From assembly GCA_002070755.1 (NCBI GenBank), contig MWDY01000227.1, positions 1-14,876 of the forward strand: DNA of 14,876 nt, written 5' to 3'. The DNA comes from Spirochaetes bacterium ADurb.Bin110. GTDB taxonomy: Bacteria > Spirochaetota > Spirochaetia > Treponematales > Rectinemataceae. Below are positions 7,182 through 14,111 of the stretch, in pieces (the stretch's first letter is position 1; every line of letters starts with the position of its first letter). The notes beneath the pieces were generated by a model, which did no database searches, was not told the origin of the DNA, and saw only the letters and a program-made list of their open reading frames with translations. The translations under genes were made by a program, and so were the position numbers.

Positions 7182-8369
7182 ATGAAAAAGGATAATAGCA
7201 TGGAGGAGAAGAAATCTTTTCCATATTTTAAAGTAATATGCCTTGTAATCGCACTGATATTCGCCTTCTTCGGAGGAAGAGAATTCTACGAGCTCCGACA
7301 CTTCAAAGAGAGCTTTGTCTCGGCTCCTGGTTTGACCGAAGTGAAGATGTTAAGTGATTATCTTTCGAGTCTAAAAGGAACCTGGATGGATACTCCGATA
7401 TTCGTCTACGATTCGGGTGTTCCAGGGGGAAAGGTTCTCTATATGGCCAATGTCCATCCTTATGAACCAGCTACAAGCCTATCTGCCTATATTTTGATGG
7501 AGAATATCAAGGTAACTAAGGGGAAAATTTTTGTAATACCACAGGGTAACCGAAGTGGATCGACCACGGGCATGCTGGGGAACGCCTATCCTAAGTTCTT
7601 TCATGTTCCGACAGCTTTTGGAGAAAAAAAGTTTCGAATCGGAGATCGTGGGACGAATCCTCTCGACCAATGGCCTGATCCTTTCACATTTGTCCACTAT
7701 CCATCGAGACAGAACTTGGCCTATCAGGATATTCGCAACATGAATCGGACCTATCCAGGAAGGGAAAATGGTACTCTAACCGAGCGAGCCTCCTATGCAA
7801 TAATGGAGCTTATCCGTAAAGAGAATATTGACCTATCCATAGACGTTCACGAAGCATCGATCATGTATCCTGTGGTAGCTACCTATGTGGCGCACGAGCG
7901 TTCATTTGATATTGCAATGATGGCTGCAATGACGCTTACAGCTACAAGTTTCGATATGAAATGCGAGTCTTCTCCAAAAGGCCTTCGTGGATTGTCTCAC
8001 CGCGAATGGGGCGATTTCAGCGATACTCTTGCTGTGCTTATGGAGACTCCAGAGCCTTTTATCGATCGTGTAGTAGGACCTATGACAGAGGAGCTCTTCA
8101 CGGAAGGGAAGGATGAGTTTCTGGCCACCGCAGCGAAGCACGGACTCACCTATGTTCCATATAGCCTTGATTTTGGCTCTCCTCTTTGGTATCGCTGTGG
8201 ACGACACCTTTCAGGAGCTCTTGAAGTTATCGATCAGATGAATCAGTTCTATCCAGAAAAGGAAGTGATTGTTGAGTGGCCAACCTACGAAGATCTCAAA
8301 GAGCATGATTGTGGATACTTCTTCCATGACCCTGATAATGCAGACCCCAGTTTTGTATTTAAGATATGA
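7182..8369 (+). CDS. Membrane-anchored succinylglutamate desuccinylase/aspartoacylase-family metallohydrolase
   Basis: This 395-residue zinc hydrolase of the M14-like AstE/ASPA family should cleave acyl-amino acids or a C-terminal peptide bond. A hydrophobic segment at about residues 17-31 after a Lys-rich start looks like an uncleaved anchor, placing the enzyme on the outer face of the membrane. Zinc ligands are seen as His92 and Glu95 in HPYEP (HxxE) and His223 in DVHEAS. The substrate-binding Asn-Arg pair is present in NMNRTYPG (Asn188, Arg189), as in the DLNRxFPG of aspartoacylases. Glu288 in LMETPEP is a plausible general base. AGGAGG lies 5 nt before the ATG at 7182. Most family members of known function are cytoplasmic, so the anchor is unusual. 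It sits between transporter genes and the C69 peptidase, which fits release of an importable amino acid. The exact substrate is unknown. Confidence 0.78.
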   Translation: MKKDNSMEEKKSFPYFKVICLVIALIFAFFGGREFYELRHFKESFVSAPGLTEVKMLSDYLSSLKGTWMDTPIFVYDSGVPGGKVLYMANVHPYEPATSLSAYILMENIKVTKGKIFVIPQGNRSGSTTGMLGNAYPKFFHVPTAFGEKKFRIGDRGTNPLDQWPDPFTFVHYPSRQNLAYQDIRNMNRTYPGRENGTLTERASYAIMELIRKENIDLSIDVHEASIMYPVVATYVAHERSFDIAMMAAMTLTATSFDMKCESSPKGLRGLSHREWGDFSDTLAVLMETPEPFIDRVVGPMTEELFTEGKDEFLATAAKHGLTYVPYSLDFGSPLWYRCGRHLSGALEVIDQMNQFYPEKEVIVEWPTYEDLKEHDCGYFFHDPDNADPSFVFKI

Positions 8370-8510
8370 GCGATAATGAGGAATAGAAGAATAAGGGGTT
8401 AGAGATTTATAAGATTTGAATCTATGCCGCCGCTACCTGAGTAAGATAGTTTATCAAAAGGTAAGTGGAGGCAAGAGAATATGGGGTATTCCCCAAGAAA
8501 GGAGTGCGAT
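8370..8510. other. Leader region of the C69 peptidase gene
   Basis: This 141-bp gap contains two candidate translation starts in the same frame for the peptidase. GGAGG (8467-8471) serves ATG 8481, and AAAGGAG (8498-8504) serves ATG 8511. A small GGGG-TATT-CCCC hairpin (8483-8494) lies between them, just before the second ribosome site. An imperfect palindrome AGATT-TG-AATCT occurs at 8412-8423. No good sigma70 promoter or terminator is visible, so readthrough from upstream is likely. Confidence 0.4.
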
Positions 8511-10115
8511 ATGAAGAAATTTGTAATGCTGCTGACGATAGTACTATTCGTATTTAGTGCACAATCATCGTTTGCATGCACTATTGTTGGCGTTGGTGCA
8601 GATGCAACTGTCGATGGCTCGACAATAGTAACTCACAACGACGATTCTACATCAGCAGATTTTCGCCTGTGGATAATTCCAGGGCAAAAATGGCCAGAAG
8701 GGTCGACTCGCGATCTTGTCATCGACTCGCATAACTATGGAGATTTTGGCAAGTATCCCGAAGTGAAGGATTACGGGAATGGCATGTTAGTCTCTGAAAT
8801 TCCCCAGGCCTCTGAAACTTATGCCTATTTCCATTCTCGCTATTCATTTATCAACGAGAAAGGCGTAGCAATGGGCGAGAGTACCTTCAATTTCGATCAA
8901 TCGACAGATCTTCGCAAGAAGACCTATAAGCTAATCTTTGGAAATAATACAGGTCTGATCGATTGTTGGAATGCTCAAGATATTGCTCTGGAGCGAGCAT
9001 CTACCGCCAGAGAAGCCATTCAAATCATGGGAGATCTAGTGGAAAAATACGGATGGAAAGACCCTGGCGAAACAATGGATGTTGCTGATGGCAAGGAAGT
9101 ATGGATTGCCGAATTCTATGGACTAGATCTTTGGGCAGCGGTCCGTATTCCGTCCAATGCTTTCTTCGTTGCAGCGAACAGGGCTCGCATCGACCACATA
9201 GATTTTAATGATCATGAAAACTATATGTACTCTCCGAACATTAAGAGCTTTGCAATAGAGAATGGTCTCTGGTCTGAGAATTCTGGAGTTCCCTTCTCTC
9301 CTGCCGAGATATACGCGCCTTACGAAGGTACTTATAGCACCCGCCGCGAGTGGAGAGCTTTAAGTCTCGTTGCTCCCTCTTTGAAGCTAGACCCAAATGC
9401 GACACGTTTTCCTCTCTGGGTCATTCCAGAGAAAAAGCTTTCAGTACAAGATATATTAGAAATTTGCGGCGACTACTATAAGGGAACACCTTATGATCTT
9501 TCTCTAGCTCCTGAGGCTGGTCCTTATGGGGATGTTCTTAACCCCTATCACAAGGAGAGGTCGATCAACCTCTTTAGAACTTGCTATGTAATGATCGCAA
9601 ATATAAAAGATCGGCTACCTGACCCTGTAAAGTGTCTCGTATGGTATGGATATGGAGCAGCGGATACTACTTACATCACGCCACTGTGGCCAACCATGAA
9701 AGAATTGCCTGAGCTCTATAGAACTGGAAGCCGCTTTGAAGAATTTCGTCGAGATTCAGGCTGGTGGACAAACTCTTATGTTCAGCAGACAGCAAGGATC
9801 AACTACCAGAGTGCCGTAAATGAAATTCACGATTTCCGCAACCCAAGACTTGCTACTCTGTATACAGTTACCGAAGAAATACAGAATACAGCCGCTAGCT
9901 TGATCAGTAATGGAAAAGAGAAAGAAGCGGCCGATCTTATTTCTTCCTTTGCTTTTACTACAGCAGTGAAATGGAACGATGATTGGCTAAAGTTTGGTGA
10001 TGAGTTGTATGGAACTTATATGTGGGGCTACAAAGATATGAAGTCTCAGCCGCCGAGCGCTTGGTGGAATGAGATAATGCAGAAAGCTCCAAGAAACCCT
10101 GTTCCATTCAAGTGA
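8511..10115 (+). CDS. Exported C69-family dipeptidase (PepD type)
   Basis: This 534-residue Ntn hydrolase belongs to peptidase family C69, which hydrolyses dipeptides with an N-terminal cysteine nucleophile. The first 22 residues form a signal peptide (MKKFVMLLTI, then VLFVFSAQSSFA). The next residue is Cys23, followed by TIVGVGADATVDGSTIVTHN and then DD. This matches the start of mature C69 enzymes, where Cys lies in front of a DGST motif and an NED/NDD motif. Signal peptidase cleavage would therefore also expose the catalytic cysteine. GESTF (near residue 120) and a conserved Tyr/Trp-rich C-terminal half support the assignment. ATG 8511 is favoured over an in-frame ATG at 8481, because it gives a classical signal peptide and has AAAGGAG 6 nt upstream. 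The earlier start also has a ribosome site and remains possible. It is the last gene of the cassette and is followed by a terminator. Confidence 0.85.
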   Translation: MKKFVMLLTIVLFVFSAQSSFACTIVGVGADATVDGSTIVTHNDDSTSADFRLWIIPGQKWPEGSTRDLVIDSHNYGDFGKYPEVKDYGNGMLVSEIPQASETYAYFHSRYSFINEKGVAMGESTFNFDQSTDLRKKTYKLIFGNNTGLIDCWNAQDIALERASTAREAIQIMGDLVEKYGWKDPGETMDVADGKEVWIAEFYGLDLWAAVRIPSNAFFVAANRARIDHIDFNDHENYMYSPNIKSFAIENGLWSENSGVPFSPAEIYAPYEGTYSTRREWRALSLVAPSLKLDPNATRFPLWVIPEKKLSVQDILEICGDYYKGTPYDLSLAPEAGPYGDVLNPYHKERSINLFRTCYVMIANIKDRLPDPVKCLVWYGYGAADTTYITPLWPTMKELPELYRTGSRFEEFRRDSGWWTNSYVQQTARINYQSAVNEIHDFRNPRLATLYTVTEEIQNTAASLISNGKEKEAADLISSFAFTTAVKWNDDWLKFGDELYGTYMWGYKDMKSQPPSAWWNEIMQKAPRNPVPFK

Positions 10116-10162
10116 TAGCTAGATAGAATAGGCACTTCAATAGGCTCTTCGCAAAGATTATG

Positions 10163-10202
10163 AACATGGGGACAGCAAATAGTGCTGTCCTCATGTTTTA
10201 TT
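10163..10202 (+). terminator. Intrinsic terminator after the peptidase gene, possible attenuator for the next operon
   Basis: The arms 10163-10176 and 10184-10197 form a 14-bp stem with one G-U pair (AACATGGGGACAGC against GCTGTCCTCATGTT). The loop is 7 nt and the stem is followed by TTTTATT. It lies 47 nt after the C69 stop. The next gene's ribosome site (AGGGA, 10203-10207) follows at once and its ATG is at 10215. There is no room for a normal promoter between stem and start, so transcripts of the next operon must either pass this hairpin or begin within it. Confidence 0.85.
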
Positions 10203-10214
10203 AGGGAATTATAA

Positions 10215-11645
10215 ATGCAAGATATATTCGACGTCGCGATAATCGGAGCGGGTGTCTGCGGAGCGAACATTGCGCGCAAATTATCGCAGTATGAGCTAAA
10301 GGTAGCTTTGCTAGAGAAAGAGATCGACGTATCGCTCGGCACTTCCAAGGCAAATTCGGGCATTGTGCATGGTGGTTTTCATGATCACATAAGCACTCTA
10401 AAAGCGCGTCTGGAGCTCAGCGGAGCGTTGATGTTCGACCGCCTCCACGAGGAGCTCGATTTTCCTTTTGAACGATGTGGAATACTGGTTGCCGCGCTAC
10501 ATGAGGACGAGATGCGAGCCATCGAGCAGCTGTATCTTCAGGGTGTAGAGAACGGTGTTATTGGAATAGAGATGTGCTCTCGAGAACGCATGCTCGAGCT
10601 AGAGCCCAAACTAAATCCCGAAGTGGTAGGTGGGCTTTATGCGCCTTCAGGTGGTATTCTAGAGCCCTATCGCTTTGTGTTTTCGCTTGTGGAATCCGCA
10701 CAGAAGAATGGGGTTGAGATCAGGACACAATTCGAGGTTGTGTCTGCGGCTCGCGAGAGAGAATTCTGGCACATCAGAGCAGCGGATGGGCGCGAGATAC
10801 AAGCTCGCTTTGTTGTGAACTCTGCAGGTCTCTATGCCGATAAAATATCCGATGCATTCGGCGGCGAGCGCTTTGAGATTGTACCGCGCAAAGGAGAGTA
10901 CTATCTTTTAGATCGCACTACGAAGGCCAAACCTTCGCGCGTCATTTTTCCCGTGCCAACCGAAGTCTCTAAAGGCATTCTCGTGATTCCCACCGTGGAG
11001 GGAACTGTTCTTATCGGTCCCACCGCCACTTGCGCCCGAGACAAAGAGGATTTTGCAACGAGCCGCGAGCAGCTCGAGCATATACTGCGCACAGCTCGAA
11101 TGATGGTTCCTTCGATTTCTGAGAACGATGTCATTACGAGCTTTGCAGGGCTCAGGGCTTCCTATGGCAATGATTTCTATATTGCGATATCCGAAAAGGC
11201 TCCTGCCCTAGTACAAGTAGCGGGTATCCAGTCGCCAGGCCTTACGGCGAGCCCCGCCATAGGCGAATATGTCAAAGACCTCCTCAAAAAAGCAGGCCTC
11301 AGGCTCATCGAAAAACCCTCCTGGGACCCGTACATTCGCAAAGTCCCTCGCGCCCGCGACGCCGACCCTTTCGCTTTAGATTCTCTCATTGCGCAAGACC
11401 CAGCATACGGCAACATTGTCTGTCGCTGCGAGTGCGTAAGCGAAGCCGAGATAGTCGCCGCAATCCGAGCGGGCCACACTACCCTAGACGGTATCAAATA
11501 CTATACCCGCGCTCAAATGGGGCGATGTCAGGGCGGCTTCTGTACATATAGGATAATCCGAATACTAATGCGCGAGACAGGAATGAGCTACGACCAGATT
11601 ACCAAGCATGGCGGCAATTCCTTCATTCTCAAGGGGCGCCTATGA
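10215..11645 (+). CDS. GlpA-like FAD-dependent dehydrogenase with C-terminal [2Fe-2S] domain
   Basis: This 476-residue protein is most likely the catalytic subunit of an anaerobic-type glycerol-3-phosphate dehydrogenase; it would oxidise glycerol-3-phosphate or a similar 2-hydroxy acid. The N-terminal DAO domain opens with the FAD-binding motif GAGVCG (residues 11-16), with an acidic residue in LLEKE closing the second strand. TSKANSGIVHGGF is the usual FAD-site segment of the GlpA/LhgO group. The C-terminal part is a BFD-like iron-sulfur domain: Cys403, Cys405 and Cys407 in CRCEC, then Cys438 and Cys443 in CQGGFC. The same three-gene set (this protein, a pyridine-nucleotide oxidoreductase, DUF1667) occurs in Thermotoga and clostridia. 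The start has AGGGA upstream. It overlaps the next gene by ATGA. An L-2-hydroxyglutarate oxidase-like activity is the main alternative; no glycerol kinase or facilitator gene is in the window. Confidence 0.82.
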   Translation: MQDIFDVAIIGAGVCGANIARKLSQYELKVALLEKEIDVSLGTSKANSGIVHGGFHDHISTLKARLELSGALMFDRLHEELDFPFERCGILVAALHEDEMRAIEQLYLQGVENGVIGIEMCSRERMLELEPKLNPEVVGGLYAPSGGILEPYRFVFSLVESAQKNGVEIRTQFEVVSAAREREFWHIRAADGREIQARFVVNSAGLYADKISDAFGGERFEIVPRKGEYYLLDRTTKAKPSRVIFPVPTEVSKGILVIPTVEGTVLIGPTATCARDKEDFATSREQLEHILRTARMMVPSISENDVITSFAGLRASYGNDFYIAISEKAPALVQVAGIQSPGLTASPAIGEYVKDLLKKAGLRLIEKPSWDPYIRKVPRARDADPFALDSLIAQDPAYGNIVCRCECVSEAEIVAAIRAGHTTLDGIKYYTRAQMGRCQGGFCTYRIIRILMRETGMSYDQITKHGGNSFILKGRL

Positions 11646-12892
11646 AGCAGTTTATCTTCGACGCGGTGGTAATAGGCGGAGGGGCTGCCGGAATGGCCGC
11701 CGCTCTAGAACTCGATTCCCGAGGGAATTCGGTACTTGTTCTCGATCGGGAGGAGAGTCTTGGTGGAATCCTTATGCAATGCATCCATAATGGGTTTGGA
11801 TTAATCGAATTCGACGAAGAGCTCACAGGCCCCGAATTTGCCCAGCGATTCGAGGAAAAATTGCATACTCGAAATATTCAGGTTTTGCTTAAGACCACGG
11901 TGCTAGACATCCGAGAAGAGAATGAGCACAAGGTGATCTATGCTATTTCGCCAAAGCAAGGCATGATGCACATCGAAGCGCGGGCGATTGTACTCGCAAT
12001 GGGCTGCAGAGAGCGAAATCGAGGCAACATTCGCATTCCTGGAACACGGCCGGCAGGCATCTACACCGCCGGTCTTGCGCAGCGTCTCGTAAATATCGAA
12101 GGCTATATTCCGGGCAAGGATGTAGTAATCATCGGTTCTGGCGACATTGGCCTTATAATGGCTCGCCGCATGAGCTGGTCGGGTTGCAAAGTGCATGCAG
12201 TGATTGAAATTCTTCCCTATCCAAGCGGACTTACGCGAAACATCGTCCAATGTCTAAATGATTTTGCCATTCCGCTATATCTTTCTCATCTTGTGACCAA
12301 TATCTATGGTAAAGATCGCGTTGAAGGTATAGAGGTTGCTCCAATCGAAGCCGGTGCGCTCATAAGCGAGAAGGCCTTTCGGATCGCATGCGATACCGTG
12401 CTTTTATCTGTTGGCCTTATGCCGGAGAATGAGCTTTCACGGAACGCAGGAATCGAGATTCAGCCGTCCACAAATGGGCCTTGGGTTGATAGTACGCTAA
12501 TGACGACTATGCCAGGGGTATTTGCCTGCGGTAATGTTCTCCATGTTCATGATCTTGTCGATTATGTAGTGGAAGAAGCGCGTAGAGCGGGCGCTAATGC
12601 CGCAGCTTGGCTTTCGGGCTACAGGCCAGCGCGCGAAATTCGCGTAAAGACAGGTTCGAATATTCGCTATATCATGCCCATGCGCGTCAACCCAGAGCGC
12701 GAGAATCGACTCTATATGCGCGCTCTCGTGGTCAAGAATGACGCGCGGCTCGATGTGCGCCTCGATGGTACAGTAGTAAGATCGCGGAAGCTCGCCCATG
12801 TGCAACCATCCGAGATGCTTAGCCTCACGCTAAAGCCAGAAGAGCTTGCAGTAGCAGGACGAGATTCGACCTTGGAGATAGCGCTTATATGA
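11642..12892 (+). CDS. GlpB-like FAD/NAD(P)-dependent oxidoreductase
   Basis: This 416-residue flavoprotein has two nucleotide-binding folds: the FAD motif GGGAAG (residues 12-17) and an NAD(P) motif GSGDIG (165-170). LGGILMQCIHNGFGL (about 40-54) carries Cys47 in the region where disulfide or NADH-oxidase-like relatives have a redox cysteine, but no CxxC pair is seen. PGVFACGNVLHVHDLVDYV near residue 295 is the usual FAD-binding end of the family. It probably passes electrons between the dehydrogenase upstream and a pyridine nucleotide. The ATG overlaps the upstream stop by 4 nt (ATGA at 11642-11645), and its own stop overlaps the next start in the same way, so the three proteins are probably made in fixed ratio. 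The likely physical complex with its two neighbours is inferred from gene order. Confidence 0.8.
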   Translation: MKQFIFDAVVIGGGAAGMAAALELDSRGNSVLVLDREESLGGILMQCIHNGFGLIEFDEELTGPEFAQRFEEKLHTRNIQVLLKTTVLDIREENEHKVIYAISPKQGMMHIEARAIVLAMGCRERNRGNIRIPGTRPAGIYTAGLAQRLVNIEGYIPGKDVVIIGSGDIGLIMARRMSWSGCKVHAVIEILPYPSGLTRNIVQCLNDFAIPLYLSHLVTNIYGKDRVEGIEVAPIEAGALISEKAFRIACDTVLLSVGLMPENELSRNAGIEIQPSTNGPWVDSTLMTTMPGVFACGNVLHVHDLVDYVVEEARRAGANAAAWLSGYRPAREIRVKTGSNIRYIMPMRVNPERENRLYMRALVVKNDARLDVRLDGTVVRSRKLAHVQPSEMLSLTLKPEELAVAGRDSTLEIALI

Positions 12893-13278
12893 AAGAATTG
12901 ATTTGCATTACCTGTCCAATGGGTTGCCATCTCTCTATCGATATCGATGAGCATAGCGAGATGAAAGTGACTGGCAATCGCTGTATACGCGGAGAACAAT
13001 ATGCCCGAGAGGAAATCCTGAATCCTAAACGAGTAGTAACCTATACCTGCGAGGCGCTTTTACCCGAAAACTTCCCTGTGGCTAATGGATCTGAGGTATT
13101 ACATCGCGTTCCTGTTAGAACGACAAATGCCTTCCCAAAGGAAAGAATACCGGAGCTCATCGCTGCGCTTCGCGCTCTGAGCATTCGCATACCTGTTGAG
13201 CGTGGAGATATCGTCATTAAGGACGCACTAGGCACAGGTATCGATGTCATTGCGACGCGCAGCTATTCATTGGAATAA
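12889..13278 (+). CDS. DUF1667 four-cysteine protein of the glp-type operon
   Basis: This 129-residue protein begins MKELICITCPMGCHL and continues to GNRCIRGEQYA, giving Cys6, Cys9, Cys13 and Cys32. This is the signature of DUF1667, and the pattern (CxxCxxxC plus a fourth Cys) is suited to a [4Fe-4S] or zinc site and is typical of small electron-transfer subunits. The rest, with segments such as VVTYTCEALLP and PVRTTNAFPKERI, fits the family. It is always (in my recollection) found next to the GlpA-like and GlpB-like proteins, as here. Its start overlaps the upstream stop by ATGA. I infer a third subunit of the same dehydrogenase complex that carries electrons onward. No quinone-binding or membrane anchor (GlpC-like) is encoded in the operon. 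Confidence 0.85.
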   Translation: MKELICITCPMGCHLSIDIDEHSEMKVTGNRCIRGEQYAREEILNPKRVVTYTCEALLPENFPVANGSEVLHRVPVRTTNAFPKERIPELIAALRALSIRIPVERGDIVIKDALGTGIDVIATRSYSLE

Positions 13279-13311
13279 CCAAGCTACTGAATAGCGAAAA
13301 ACAGTAGCTGG
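13279..13311. terminator. Hairpin between convergent genes, possible bidirectional terminator
   Basis: AGCTACTG (13282-13289) and CAGTAGCT (13302-13309) pair perfectly around a 12-nt loop, with CC/GG extending the stem past a bulged A. It lies in the 46-bp gap between the DUF1667 stop and the Hsp20 stop on the other strand. No good T run follows on either strand, so it would be a weak or factor-aided terminator. Confidence 0.4.
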
Positions 13312-13324
13312 CCTTGCTAGATCG

Positions 13325-13885
13325 TTATTCGCCTTCCTTTATGATCTCGATTTTTATGCCCTCTGGTATATCAGCTATTTCCTTGGGAGGTATCGTTACC
13401 TTAAGAATACCATTGCGGAAAACTGCCTTTACCTTTTCCTGATCAAATTTATCCGCAGGGACATAATACTTTTGCCTGTCGATATCCTTGAGTCTGAGCC
13501 TGCGTTTGAAATAGCGCACTCCCTCTTCCGGCTGTTCTGCTTTGATCTTCGCAGAAAACACCATGTAGTCTCCCTGGAAAGAGAGGCTTATATTCTTTTC
13601 GTCGAAACCTGCCAAGGCGAATTCGAAAACAAGGCTTTTGTCAGGCAACATGTAAACATTAGCGGGTGGATACGAATAGTTGGGATAATAATCCACATTG
13701 TCGTCTCCGTGAGCCTCGAACCACGCGCCGCCCATGCCGTGGCACCCTGGTTTATGCTCTCTGCCTTCCTGATCCGATCCTCCAAACTCAGGCGCGAAAT
13801 TCTTGACTCTTTCACCGAAATCTTTGGCTGCCTCGAAAATGTCGTCGAAGATAGCTCCAATGTCCATGTACGGTCTCTTATTCAT
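13325..13885 (-). CDS. Hsp20/alpha-crystallin small heat-shock protein
   Basis: This 186-residue ATP-independent chaperone would bind unfolding proteins in the cytoplasm. The N-terminal part (MNKRPYMDIGAIFDDIFEAA) is followed by a Gly/His-rich stretch. The alpha-crystallin domain starts at PPANVYMLPDKSLVFEFALA and includes GFDEKNISLSFQGDYMVFSA. It ends with the hallmark FRNGILKVTIP (the A-x-x-x-n-GvL motif, here AVFRNGILKV) and a short tail containing an IPEGIKI segment. I choose ATG 13885 because AGAGGAG lies 8 nt before it and the length fits the family. The frame stays open up to 14047, with other ATGs at 13954 and 13978, but the predicted promoter at 13982-14010 would start transcription near 13975 and excludes the longest forms. 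It is convergent with the glp-type operon and has its own promoter. Confidence 0.88.
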   Translation of the reverse strand: MNKRPYMDIGAIFDDIFEAAKDFGERVKNFAPEFGGSDQEGREHKPGCHGMGGAWFEAHGDDNVDYYPNYSYPPANVYMLPDKSLVFEFALAGFDEKNISLSFQGDYMVFSAKIKAEQPEEGVRYFKRRLRLKDIDRQKYYVPADKFDQEKVKAVFRNGILKVTIPPKEIADIPEGIKIEIIKEGE

Positions 13886-13981
13886 ATTTCTTACTCCTCT
13901 CGGAAACCTTCCGCTGCCGCGGCCTTTGCCCGTCGGCTTATAATAGCTTCCCATGCGGGCAAGCTCTTTTCTTCTCATCTC

Positions 13982-14010
13982 AATATAGAAATAAAAACTC
14001 ATTAAATCAA
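13982..14010 (-). promoter_or_regulatory. Sigma70-type promoter for hsp20
   Basis: On the reverse strand TTGATT (14005-14010) and TATATT (13982-13987) are separated by exactly 17 bp, with four and five matches to the consensus. Transcription would start near 13975 and leave a leader of about 90 nt before ATG 13885. No CIRCE element or obvious heat-shock sigma signature was seen. Confidence 0.55.
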
Positions 14011-14053
14011 GAAAAATCATCGATAATAAAAATCTATGATGTGCCACATAATC

Positions 14054-14086
14054 AAAAAGGGGCTGCCCTATCTACAGGGCAGCCCC
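14054..14086 (-). terminator. Strong intrinsic terminator of the 5'-nucleotidase gene
   Basis: GGGGCTGCCCT (14059-14069) and AGGGCAGCCCC (14076-14086) form a perfect 11-bp GC-rich stem with a 6-nt loop. On the reverse strand it is followed by TTTTT (A run at 14054-14058). It lies 25 nt past the stop of the nucleotidase gene and just before the hsp20 promoter, so it separates the two reverse-strand genes. Confidence 0.92.
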
Positions 14087-14111
14087 TATCTAGACTGAAA
14101 GCTGACAATCC

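Noticed and set aside
8569..8580. Lipoprotein lipobox around Cys23 of the C69 peptidase
   Set aside because: The -3 residue is Ser and the -2 residue Phe, unlike a lipobox, and Cys23 is needed as the catalytic N-terminus of this family.
10102..10129. TTCCAT-16-TAGAAT as a promoter upstream of the attenuator-like stem
   Set aside because: The -10 is good, but the -35 matches only two of six positions and overlaps the C69 coding end; too weak to call.
13472..14005. A 177-codon open frame on the + strand opposite hsp20
   Set aside because: It lies antisense to a clear alpha-crystallin gene, shows no recognisable family, and has no good ribosome site; it is a coding shadow.
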